44,549 bases of DNA, taken from Syntrophobacteraceae bacterium (lineage in GTDB: Bacteria > Desulfobacterota > Syntrophobacteria > Syntrophobacterales > Syntrophobacteraceae). Of the stretch, positions 1 to 8,031 are shown one piece after another; position 1 is the stretch's first letter, and each line of letters starts with the position of its first letter. Location: assembly GCA_018053185.1 (NCBI GenBank), contig JAGPLX010000019.1, forward strand, positions 1-44,549, written 5' to 3'. Both the position numbers and the translations under genes were made by a program. Below the pieces are notes generated by a model. The model saw only the letters and a program-made list of their open reading frames with translations. It was not told the DNA's origin and did no database searches.

Positions 1-1722
1 GCCCTGCGCGGGGAACCCAACGTGCAAGGTTCCACTGATTTTGCCATTCTGTATCATTACCTTCCCGGGTACCTGGCTGCTCCCCGGGCCTCTCAGGTAA
101 CCCTCGATGATTACCTCAAAAAGAACACCCCCAAATCCGGGGACCCCAGATCGGCCAATTGGTGGCAGAACTATCCCAAGTATGCCGTGAGTCTTTTCAA
201 GACCTGGTATGGGGAGAAGGCCACCAAGGAAAACGATTTTGCCTACTCGTGGTTGCCCAAACTGGATGATGGGCAGGATGCTTCGGTCATGAATTTCTTC
301 GATCATATGTATGAAAAGAAGATCAAGGGGTTCATCTGCATCGCCCAGAATCCCGCCTGCAGTCTTCCCAATGCGGGCAAGGTGCGGAAGGCCATGGCGA
401 ACCTGGACTGGTTCGTCCACGTGAATATTTTCGACAACGAGACGGCCTCCTTTTGGAAGGGACCGGGTATGGATCCCAAGAAGGTCAAAACGGAGGTGTT
501 CCTCCTTCCGGCGTCCGCTTCGGTGGAGAAGGAAGGCAGCCAGAGCAACAGCGGTCGGTGGGTCCAGTGGAAGTACCAGGCGGCACCTCCTCCGGGTGAT
601 GCCATCTCCACGGGAGACATAGTCCATCGCATCATGGCCAAGGTGAAGGATCTGTATAAGAAGCAAAAGGGGCAGTTCCCCGACCCCATTTTGAACCTGA
701 AATGGGATTACACGGACGAAAAGGGCCAATTCAGCGCCCTCAAAGTTGCCAAGGCCATCAATGGATACTTTTTGGAAGACGTCACGGTGGGGGATAAAAC
801 CTACAAGAAGGGTGAATGCGTGCCGTCCTTTGCCCTCCTCCAGGCAGATGGAAAAACTTCGAGCGGGTGCTGGATCTCCTGCGGCAGCTTCACACAGGAC
901 GGCACCAATCTCATGGCTCGAAGGAAAAAGACCGATCCCACGGGTCTCGGGCTCTATCCCGAATGGTCCTGGGCATGGCCCGTCAACCGCCGCATCATCT
1001 ACAACCGGGCATCCGTGGACCTCGACGGCCAGCCGTACAACCCCAAGCGACCACTGCTGGCCTGGAAAGACGGCAAATGGGTGGGCGACATTCCCGATGG
1101 GCCGTGGCCTCCCATGTCCGACCCCCAGAACGGAAAGTATCCTTTCATCATGAAACCCGATGGGGTGGGCTCTCTCTTCGGCCCCGGTCTCAACGACGGT
1201 CCCTTTCCCGAGCACTACGAACCCGTGGAGAGTCCTCTGCCGAAGAACCTCATATCTTCCCAGCTGAACAGCCCGATCATCAAGCTGTTCAAAGGGGAGT
1301 GCGACGTGTACGCAAGCGCCGATCCCAAGTATCCGATCGTCATGACCACTTACAGCTGTACCGAACACTGGTGCACGGGGGCAATCACCCGTTGGCAGTC
1401 GTGGCTGGCGGAAGCACAGCCTCAGGTGTACGTGGAGATGAGCGAAGAGCTGGCTCAGCTTCGAGGCGTCAAGAACGGAGACAAGGTGAAAGTGGAATCG
1501 GCTCGCGGCTCCCTGGAGTGCGTCGCCATGGTGACCACCCGTTTCCGTCCTTTCAAAGTCGGCGGACAGGTCGTCCATCAAGTGGGAATGACGTTCAACT
1601 ACGGATGGCTCTTTCCCAAAGACTGCGGCGACAGCGCCAACCTGCTCACTCCCACCGTGGGCGACGGAAATACCATGACCCCGGAGTACAAAGCGTTCAT
1701 GGTCAACGTGATGAAGGCATAG
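1..1722 (+). CDS. fdhA: Formate dehydrogenase catalytic subunit, 3' part (periplasmic FdnG/FdhA type)
   Basis: The reading frame is open from the first base, so the gene starts outside the window; 573 residues are visible. It is the C-terminal part of a molybdo/tungsto-pterin formate dehydrogenase of the FdnG family, which oxidises formate to CO2. The opening segment ALRGEPNVQGSTD is typical of the pterin-binding region in this family, and the last ~120 residues form the molybdopterin-dinucleotide-binding barrel (PQVYVEMSEELAQLRGVKNG). The catalytic Sec/Cys and any Tat signal peptide would lie upstream and cannot be seen. The Fe-S subunit gene follows after 12 bases, as in Desulfovibrio-type two-subunit enzymes. 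Periplasmic location is inferred from family resemblance. Confidence 0.93.
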   Translation, partial: ALRGEPNVQGSTDFAILYHYLPGYLAAPRASQVTLDDYLKKNTPKSGDPRSANWWQNYPKYAVSLFKTWYGEKATKENDFAYSWLPKLDDGQDASVMNFFDHMYEKKIKGFICIAQNPACSLPNAGKVRKAMANLDWFVHVNIFDNETASFWKGPGMDPKKVKTEVFLLPASASVEKEGSQSNSGRWVQWKYQAAPPPGDAISTGDIVHRIMAKVKDLYKKQKGQFPDPILNLKWDYTDEKGQFSALKVAKAINGYFLEDVTVGDKTYKKGECVPSFALLQADGKTSSGCWISCGSFTQDGTNLMARRKKTDPTGLGLYPEWSWAWPVNRRIIYNRASVDLDGQPYNPKRPLLAWKDGKWVGDIPDGPWPPMSDPQNGKYPFIMKPDGVGSLFGPGLNDGPFPEHYEPVESPLPKNLISSQLNSPIIKLFKGECDVYASADPKYPIVMTTYSCTEHWCTGAITRWQSWLAEAQPQVYVEMSEELAQLRGVKNGDKVKVESARGSLECVAMVTTRFRPFKVGGQVVHQVGMTFNYGWLFPKDCGDSANLLTPTVGDGNTMTPEYKAFMVNVMKA

Positions 1723-1734
1723 GAGGGCTGAGCG

Positions 1735-2388
1735 ATGGCTAGCGGAAAATCCATAATGGTGGATACCTCCAAGTGTACCGGCTGTCGGGGATGCCAGGTT
1801 GCCTGCAAACAGTGGAACGGTCTGCCGGGTACCAAGACGAAACAGATCGGCACGTACCAGAACCCGCAGGACTTCTCGGCCGACACCTATAAGGTGGTGC
1901 GCTTTGCGGACGGTAAGTTGGAGAATGGGAAACCCTACTGGTATTTCTTTTCGGACATGTGTCGCCACTGTCTCGATCCTGCCTGCCTGGATGCCATCCA
2001 GGGGTACGTGGACGGCGGGGCTGTCAAGGACGAGGCGACCGGTGCAGTGATCTACACGGAGAAATCCAAGGAAGCTCCTTTCGAAGAAGTGCGCAACTCC
2101 TGTCCGTTCGATATACCGCGGCAGAATGAGAAGACCAAGGTGCTGGCCAAGTGCACCATGTGCATCGATCGCATCACCAATGATCGGCCTCCGGCGTGTG
2201 TAAAGTCGTGTCCTACGGGAGCCGTAATTTTTGGGGAACGTGCCGAGATCCTGGAGTTGGTCAAGAAAAGGGTGGAAGAACTGAAAAAGACCTACCCGAA
2301 GGCCGAGGCCCTCAAGGCAGACGAGGTGAGAGTGATCTACGTGGTGACAGACGATCCCCAGAAGTACCACAAACACGCGGCTGGATAG
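1735..2388 (+). CDS. fdhB: Formate dehydrogenase iron-sulfur subunit
   Basis: A 217-residue ferredoxin-like electron-transfer subunit that takes electrons from the catalytic subunit encoded just upstream. Cys groups for four [4Fe-4S] clusters are visible: CTGCRGCQVAC near residues 14-24, CRHCLDPAC near 77-85, a CPFD group, and CTMCID with CVKSCPTG near 140-163. It ends without the C-terminal membrane helix of E. coli FdnH, so it resembles the short soluble FdhB of Desulfovibrio; a membrane cytochrome subunit is not encoded next to it. A good ribosome site (aggaggg) precedes the ATG. Electrons probably go to a periplasmic cytochrome c, which is inference. Confidence 0.94.
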   Translation: MASGKSIMVDTSKCTGCRGCQVACKQWNGLPGTKTKQIGTYQNPQDFSADTYKVVRFADGKLENGKPYWYFFSDMCRHCLDPACLDAIQGYVDGGAVKDEATGAVIYTEKSKEAPFEEVRNSCPFDIPRQNEKTKVLAKCTMCIDRITNDRPPACVKSCPTGAVIFGERAEILELVKKRVEELKKTYPKAEALKADEVRVIYVVTDDPQKYHKHAAG

Positions 2389-2470
2389 GCGGGGGTTCTC
2401 CTCTCCGATGTATGAAGGAAAAGGACCTTCGGAATCGAGCGGTTGAAATGTTTGTAGTGTTGTGATGATC

Positions 2471-2493
2471 CCCGCGGGCCTCAAGCCCGCGGG
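2471..2493 (+). terminator. Perfect GC hairpin downstream of fdhB
   Basis: The arms cccgcgggc (2471-2479) and gcccgcggg (2485-2493) pair over 9 bp with a 5-base loop, 82 bases after the fdhB stop. There is no run of T after it, so intrinsic termination is uncertain; it may instead protect the 3' end of the fdhAB transcript. Confidence 0.45.
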
Positions 2494-2759
2494 TCTATAC
2501 CCCTTCCCTCATGAGTCTGCCGCAGCGCAGCGATCCTCAAAGCCGACGCACCCCCTCCAACCCAAGCCCGGAACAACCAAGAGGAACTTTGCGCTCGTGT
2601 CTGTCCCCACCCCCGCCGGCATGCTGAAAAAAAAAGGAGGGATTCCTCCGAGGTCCTGGTAGGCTGCCCACGGTAGAATCTCCTCCCCTAAAAGGATGGG
2701 TCATCTGGATTGAGTGATTGGGGCGGTCATGAGCCGTTTTGCCGGCGAACAACTATGAG

Positions 2760-2825
2760 TGGGAGTACACAATGGAGAACGAAAGGGAAAGAATCCATGA
2801 AGATGCAGTAGTGCATCTACTCCCA
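2760..2825. other. Nested inverted repeat between convergent operons
   Basis: Outer arms TGGGAGTA (2760-2767) and TACTCCCA (2818-2825) pair over 8 bp. Directly inside the right arm lies a second hairpin, GATGCA-GTAG-TGCATC (2802-2817). The 34 bases between left arm and inner hairpin are purine-rich and unpaired. It could be part of a bidirectional terminator or a small structured RNA; no known family was recognised. Confidence 0.4.
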
Positions 2826-2833
2826 GGGACATG

Positions 2834-2867
2834 CTTGGGAAGAGTCCTGTGACGGACCCTTCCCAAG
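2834..2867 (-). terminator. Long hairpin just after the NAD-linked formate dehydrogenase gene
   Basis: CTTGGGAAG (2834-2842) pairs with CTTCCCAAG (2859-2867), then after one mismatch GTCC pairs with GGAC around a 6-base loop. It begins 6 bases beyond the stop of the leftward gene ending at 2874, the right place for a terminator of that operon, though the following bases are not T-rich. Confidence 0.55.
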
Positions 2868-2873
2868 AATGGA

Positions 2874-5588
2874 TCACAGTTTCTCGATGGCGACCGCGCA
2901 GGCTTTATATTCCGCCGTTTGGGTGACGGGATCGAAGGCCGGGTTGGTAAGCCAGTTGGCACAGGCTTCGCGGAAATGGAAGGCCATCCACACGAGACCC
3001 TGGGGAACCCGGTCGGTCACCTTGGCCCTGACCGTCACTTCTCCCCGGCGGGATTTCACGCGGATCATTTCCCCATCGGCAATGCCCATGGCCTGCGCAT
3101 CCTGCGGCGAAATATCCGCCGTTTCCTCGCCCAGGATTTCGTCGAAGCCCGCGGCGCGACCGGTCTGGGTCCGTGTGTGGTAGTGGAAAAGCCGACGGCC
3201 CGTACTCAGCACGAACGGGTAATCCTTGTCGGGAACCTCGGCGGGCGGAGTCCAGTCCACAGCGACGAACTGCCCGAGACCGCAGGTGAAGCACCCGTCT
3301 TTGTGGAGAACCGCCGTGCCGCAGTGGGTCTCGTCCGGCACGGGCCACTGGAGACCATCGTTTTCGATCCTGGCATACTTGATGCCTACCAGCTGAGGAG
3401 CAAGGACTGAGATCTCGTTGTCCCAGAGCTCCTGGGCACTGTTGGATGCCCATTCATGGCCCATGCGCTTGGCGATTTGCTTGAAGATCCACCAGTTGGG
3501 CATGGAGACTCCGGGCGGATCGCTCACCTTTCGACAGCGACTCACTCGCCGCTCACTGTTGGTGAAGGTGCCCTCGTTCTCGCTCCATGCGGCTGCGGGC
3601 AGGATCACATGGGCGAATCGAGTGGTTTCCGTCGGGAAGATATCCTGGCAGACCAGAAACTCGGCCGAGGCCAGCAAGTGTTCGACATGCTTGATGTCCG
3701 GCTCACTGTTGGCCAGGTTCTCGCCGAAGATGTAGAAGGCCTTGATCCTTCCATCACCAAGACCCTCCAGCATTTGGGGCATCATGAGGCCGGGTTTGCC
3801 GGGAAGGGAATCGACCTTCCATGCGGCCTTGAACTTGGCCTGGGCCTTGGGATCGTCCACTCTCTGGTAGCCGGGAAACACGTTGGGAAGTGCCCCCATA
3901 TCGCAGGCTCCCTGAACGTTGTTCTGGCCCCGGATGGGGTTGACGCCTCCGCACTCGAAACCCACGTTGCCCAGAAGCATCTGCAGATTGGCGCATGAAA
4001 GGACATTGTTCATTCCGCAGGTGTGCTCGGTAATACCGAGGGTGTAAGCAAGAAGAGCCGGCCTCACCGAGGCCAGGCGCCGTGCCACGTCCCGGATGAC
4101 GTCCGCGCTCACACCACAGATTTCCGCGGCCTTCTCGGGCGGGTATTCCATCACCTTGGCCTTCAGTTCTTCAAAGCCCACGGTGCAGGACGCCACGTAA
4201 TCCTTGGCATACAAGTCCTCGGCGATCAGGACGTTCATGACGGCGTTGAGGAAAGCGATGTCGCTTCCCACCTTGATGGGAACATGCAGGTGAGCCCAAT
4301 CCGCGAGACCCGTGCGGCGCGGATCCACCACGATCAGCTGGGCGCCGCCGTCCACCGCGTTTTTCACGTAGGTGGATGCCACCGGATGGGCTTCGGTCAT
4401 ATTGGTGCCGATGGCAAGAATCATTTTTGCTTTGGCGAAGTCCGCGAAGGAGTTCGTCATGGCCCCGGAACCGAAAGATTTCGCCAGACCGGCGACGGTT
4501 GGGGCGTGTCAGGTACGTGCGCAGTTGTCCACGTTGTTCGTCCCGATGACCGACCGGAGCAGTTTCTGCATCTGGTAGGAGTCTTCATTGTAGCTTCTGG
4601 ACGAACTCACGCCGGCAATGGCGTCAGGACCATGCTTCTGGATGATTTCCGTGAACTTGGCGGCGACCAGATCGAGGGCCTCATCCCAGGACGCCTCGCG
4701 AAATCCGCCGTTCTCCCGGATGAGGGGGGCCTTCAGCCTTTCTTCGGAATAAAGAAAATCATAACCAAAGCGGCCTTTCACGCACAGCCGGCCCTGGTTG
4801 GGCTGTCCTTCCTCGACGCCGGTCACTTTGGTGATCCGCCCGTCTTTTACGTGCAACCACAACTGGCAGCCCACTCCACAGTATGGACAGGTGGTGCGGA
4901 CCTTGGTGCTTTCCCACGGGCGTCCCAGGCGATAGGCCTTCTTTTCGGTGAGGGCACCCACCGGGCAGGCCTGGACACACTCCCCGCAGAAGACACACGA
5001 GGATTCCATGAGGGGCTTGTTGTTAAAGGTGGTGATGTATGCCTCGGAACCTCGAGCTGCCATGTCGATGACCCCGTTCATTTGGACATGGAGGCATGCA
5101 CGGACGCATCGACCGCACAGGACGCACTTGTTGTTGTCCCGAATGATGAAGGGGTTGGAATCATCCCTCGGCTTCGGAACGAAGGCGGTCTTGTATCGAA
5201 TGTGGTCGATGCCGTGCTCGTAGACGAGATCCTGGAGCTCGCAATTGCCCGTCTGCTCACAAAGCAGGCAGTTGTGGTCTCCGTAGGCAATGAGAAGCTC
5301 GAGAACCGTCTTTCGTACCTGCACGACCTTTGGGGTGTGAGTGTTGACCACCATTCCATCCACAGCCGGTGTGGTGCAGCTGGGAGGAAGCCCACGCATG
5401 TTATCGATCTCCACAATACAGAGGCGACATCCTCCGTAGGGGGGCATCTTGGGGTGAAAACACAGGGTGGGAACGTAGATGTCGTTGGCCCTAAGTACCT
5501 CGAGCACTGTCTGACCCTTCTTCCCCTGGACTTTCTTCCCCTTGAAATCCTTTCCATTCACTGTCAGGGTAATTATGTCCTTATCCAT
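2874..5588 (-). CDS. fdhA: NAD-linked formate dehydrogenase catalytic subunit, selenoprotein (UGA at 4509-4511 = Sec)
   Basis: A 904-residue cytoplasmic formate dehydrogenase subunit with a NuoG-like N-terminus. Visible in order: [2Fe-2S] Cys 43/54/57/71; a His105/Cys107/110/116 cluster; two [4Fe-4S] motifs at 155-165 and 198-208; the catalytic-domain cluster Cys 234/237/241/269; then Sec360 in NVDNCART-U-HAPTVAG. The frame is interrupted only by one UGA at 4509-4511, where E. coli FdhF has Sec (CARV-U-HGPSVAG), and a matching SECIS hairpin follows. The start at 5588 is chosen because of the ribosome site gagagg before it; the frame also extends upstream to 5663. It lies downstream of NuoE- and NuoF-like genes, so the complex probably couples formate/CO2 to NAD(H), perhaps together with ferredoxin. 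Confidence 0.95.
4481..4495 (-). promoter_or_regulatory. SECIS hairpin for Sec360 of the formate dehydrogenase
   Basis: Read on the minus strand, TCGCC-GGTCT-GGCGA forms a 5-bp stem with apical loop GGUCU. The loop starts 18 bases after the UGA. From memory, E. coli fdhF has the same GGUCU loop at the same distance. A lower helix (ACCG with CGGT, plus CCCC with GGGG) can extend it. This is the element that recruits SelB so that UGA is read as selenocysteine. Confidence 0.85.
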
Positions 5589-5649
5589 GAATCCTCTCTC
5601 GCTTATTTGAAATTTGGAAATCAAGTGATCTCGGCCGTTCTTTCCCACA

Positions 5650-7464
5650 TCAGTCGATGGCATTGAACCGGCATGCCAGGATGCACGACCGGCACTTCAT
5701 GCACTTGGATAAATCGATGACGGCCGGTTGCTTCTTGGCCCAGGAAATGGCCTCAACAGGGCATGCCTTGTAGCAGAGCCCGCATTTGGTGCACTTCTCC
5801 TCGTTCACCTTGAACTTGATAAGGTCCAGGCAAACCCTGGCTGGACATTCCTTCTTGAGAATGTGGGCTTCATACTCGTCCCGGAAATACCGGATGGTGG
5901 AGAGCACCGGATTGGGCGCCGTCTGCCCCAGCCCGCATAGAGAACCCGCCTTGACGTCCTGGGCCAGTTCCTGCAGCTGGTCTAGGTCTTCCATGGTGGC
6001 TTTTCCCTGGGAGATGGCCGTCAGGGTCTCGAGCATGTTCTTGGTGCCGAGCCGGCAGGGCACGCATTTGCCGCAGGATTCCCTCTGGGTGAAACCCAGG
6101 AAGAACTTGGCCATGTCCACCATGCAGGTGGTTTCATCCGTCACGATGAGTCCCCCCGATCCCATGATGGACCCGATTTGGGTGAGATTTTCATAGTCCA
6201 TGGGGATGTCGAAATGCTCGGTGGGAATGCATCCTCCTGAAGGCCCTCCTGTTTGAGCCGCCTTGAACTTCCTCTTGTTGGGGATGCCTCCCCCGATATC
6301 CTCGACAATCTCTCGGAGAGTGGTTCCCATGGGAATCTCGACCAGGCCGCTGTTGGTGATCTTTCCGGCCAGGCAGAATACCTTGGTTCCCTTGCTCCTT
6401 TCGGTCCCAACATTGGCAAACCAGTCGCCTCCTTTGGTGAGCACTACCGGCAGATTAGCAAAGGTCTCGACATTGTTGATGTTGGTGGGTTTACCGAACA
6501 GACCCCTGACGGCGGGAAAGGGAGGACGGGGCATGGGCATACCGCGCTTTCCCTCGATGGAAGCCATCAGGGCCGTTTCCTCGCCACACACGAAAGCCCC
6601 GGCTCCAAGTTTTACCTTGATCTCCAAGTCAAAGCCCGAATCGAGGACGTTCTTCCCCAGGAATCCTCGGGCCTCGGCCTGCTTGATGGCGATGAGGATC
6701 CGCTCGTAGGCCAGGGGATATTCGGCCCGCACGTAAATATAGGCCTTAGTGGCCCCAATGGCGTACCCAGCAATGAGCATCCCTTCGAGCACACTGTGGG
6801 GGTCCCCTTCGAGGACGGCGCGGTCCATGAAAGCTCCCGGGTCCCCTTCGTCGGCGTTGCAGATGAGATACTTCTGATCCCCGGGAGACTTGTTGCAGAA
6901 CTCCCACTTCATTCCCGTGGGAAAGCCTCCGCCTCCCCTCCCCCTGAGCCCGGATTTTTTCACCTCGTTGATGACGTCCATCTGGGACATGCCAAGGACC
7001 TTACGGATAGCCTCATAGCCCCCTACGGCGATGTAGTCGTCGATGGCCTCCGGATCGATGAACCCGCAGTTTCGAAGGACGATCCGGCGCTGAGGACCGA
7101 AAAACTTCATATCCTTATAGCTGAGAATGTTTGTTTTCGACTTGGGGTCGAAGAACAGGAGACGCTCGACCTTCCCGCCCCCTTTGAGGTCTGTTTCGAT
7201 GATCTCGGGAACGTCCTCGGGAGTGACGGTGCAATAAAAGGTCCCCTCGGGGGCGATCAGCACCGTAGGCCCCATCTGGCACAGCCCATGACACCCCGTG
7301 AATTTCACCTCGTAGCGATCCGCCAGACCGGCCTTGACTACTCCATCCACCAGGGCCTCGTAGATCAACTTGGCCTTCTGGGATTCGCAACCGGTCCCGC
7401 GGCAAACGAGTAATTGACGTTCCTTATCGGATGGTACCTTAACGGCTATTGTTTCTGGCTGCAT
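5650..7464 (-). CDS. NuoF-like NAD(H)-binding flavoprotein subunit of formate dehydrogenase
   Basis: A 604-residue diaphorase subunit of the NuoF/HydB family. The N-terminus is a thioredoxin-like [2Fe-2S] domain (CRGTGCESQ; GCHGLCQMGP). The middle carries the FMN/NADH site (GLRGRGGGGFPTGMKW, NADEGDPGAFMDR, GAGAFVCGEETAL) and the ESCGKCVPCR [4Fe-4S] motif. The C-terminus adds a two-cluster ferredoxin domain (CTKCGLCYKACP; CMKCRSCILAC). It overlaps the preceding NuoE-like gene by 26 bases but has its own ribosome site (ggag) 8 bases before the ATG. This architecture is shared with hydrogenases and formate dehydrogenases that exchange electrons with NAD and sometimes ferredoxin (electron bifurcation); which applies here cannot be read from sequence. 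Confidence 0.93.
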   Translation of the reverse strand: MQPETIAVKVPSDKERQLLVCRGTGCESQKAKLIYEALVDGVVKAGLADRYEVKFTGCHGLCQMGPTVLIAPEGTFYCTVTPEDVPEIIETDLKGGGKVERLLFFDPKSKTNILSYKDMKFFGPQRRIVLRNCGFIDPEAIDDYIAVGGYEAIRKVLGMSQMDVINEVKKSGLRGRGGGGFPTGMKWEFCNKSPGDQKYLICNADEGDPGAFMDRAVLEGDPHSVLEGMLIAGYAIGATKAYIYVRAEYPLAYERILIAIKQAEARGFLGKNVLDSGFDLEIKVKLGAGAFVCGEETALMASIEGKRGMPMPRPPFPAVRGLFGKPTNINNVETFANLPVVLTKGGDWFANVGTERSKGTKVFCLAGKITNSGLVEIPMGTTLREIVEDIGGGIPNKRKFKAAQTGGPSGGCIPTEHFDIPMDYENLTQIGSIMGSGGLIVTDETTCMVDMAKFFLGFTQRESCGKCVPCRLGTKNMLETLTAISQGKATMEDLDQLQELAQDVKAGSLCGLGQTAPNPVLSTIRYFRDEYEAHILKKECPARVCLDLIKFKVNEEKCTKCGLCYKACPVEAISWAKKQPAVIDLSKCMKCRSCILACRFNAID

Positions 7465-7906
7465 TCAGTATCTCCATCACTTTCTCGGGTTTCATTCGGC
7501 CATGAGTGTTCTTGTTGATCACCATGGCCGGCGCCAGGGCACAGGCTCCAATGCATGCCACCGTCTCGAGGGTGAAAAGCCCGTCCGGGGTGGTTTGACC
7601 CGGCCGGATGCCAAGCTGGTTCTGGGCTTCCGCCAGAATGCGAGCACCCCCCATGACGTGGCATGCGGTCCCTTGACAGACCATCACGATGTTTCGACCC
7701 ATCGGCTCGAATTTGAACTGGGCATAGAAGGTAGCCACGCCAAATACCTCCACAGGATGCACCCGGCAGTAAGCGGCAGCCGCCTCCATGGCTTCTGGGG
7801 GCAGGTAGCCGTATTCCGCCTGGATGTCCTGCAGGATGGGAATCAGCGCGTCTCGCCTGGGATCATGACGGGCAAAAATCTCCTGCAATTTCTCTCTGTT
7901 GTTCAT
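7439..7906 (-). CDS. NuoE-like [2Fe-2S] subunit of formate dehydrogenase
   Basis: A 155-residue thioredoxin-fold [2Fe-2S] protein of the NuoE family, which passes electrons between the flavoprotein and other clusters. The N-terminal helical part (HDPRRDALIPILQDIQ) and the two Cys pairs, CQGTACHVMGG and CIGACALAPAM, are present. A strong ribosome site (ggaggga) precedes the ATG. It is the first of three subunit genes (NuoE-, NuoF-, FdhA-like) and lies 125 bases downstream of the FmdE-MoeA fusion on the same strand. Confidence 0.93.
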   Translation of the reverse strand: MNNREKLQEIFARHDPRRDALIPILQDIQAEYGYLPPEAMEAAAAYCRVHPVEVFGVATFYAQFKFEPMGRNIVMVCQGTACHVMGGARILAEAQNQLGIRPGQTTPDGLFTLETVACIGACALAPAMVINKNTHGRMKPEKVMEILNAARNNSR

Positions 7907-8031
7907 ACTCCCTCCACATCAGGGTTGGTTGAATGGGGTTGTTGGATAAATTCACATAGAAACGAACCATTGCCGCTGCAGGGGTGTGGAAACAGCGAAA
8001 TTACGGTCGACGGCCAAGCCGTTTTGCTCCG

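Larger units (their letters stand above)
2389..2833. other. Intergenic region between convergent formate dehydrogenase operons
   Basis: No convincing gene in this ~450-base gap. It holds two structured stretches listed separately (2471-2493 and 2760-2825). Short open frames on either strand lack ribosome sites and recognisable protein features. Confidence 0.6.

Noticed and set aside
4509-4511. TGA as a true stop or frameshift splitting the formate dehydrogenase into two genes
   Set aside because: The codon aligns with catalytic Sec of FdhF and a SECIS follows, so one selenoprotein is the better reading.
4023-5666. Long open frame (547 codons) on the plus strand
   Set aside because: It is antisense to the formate dehydrogenase gene, whose motifs are unmistakable; a high-GC mirror frame.
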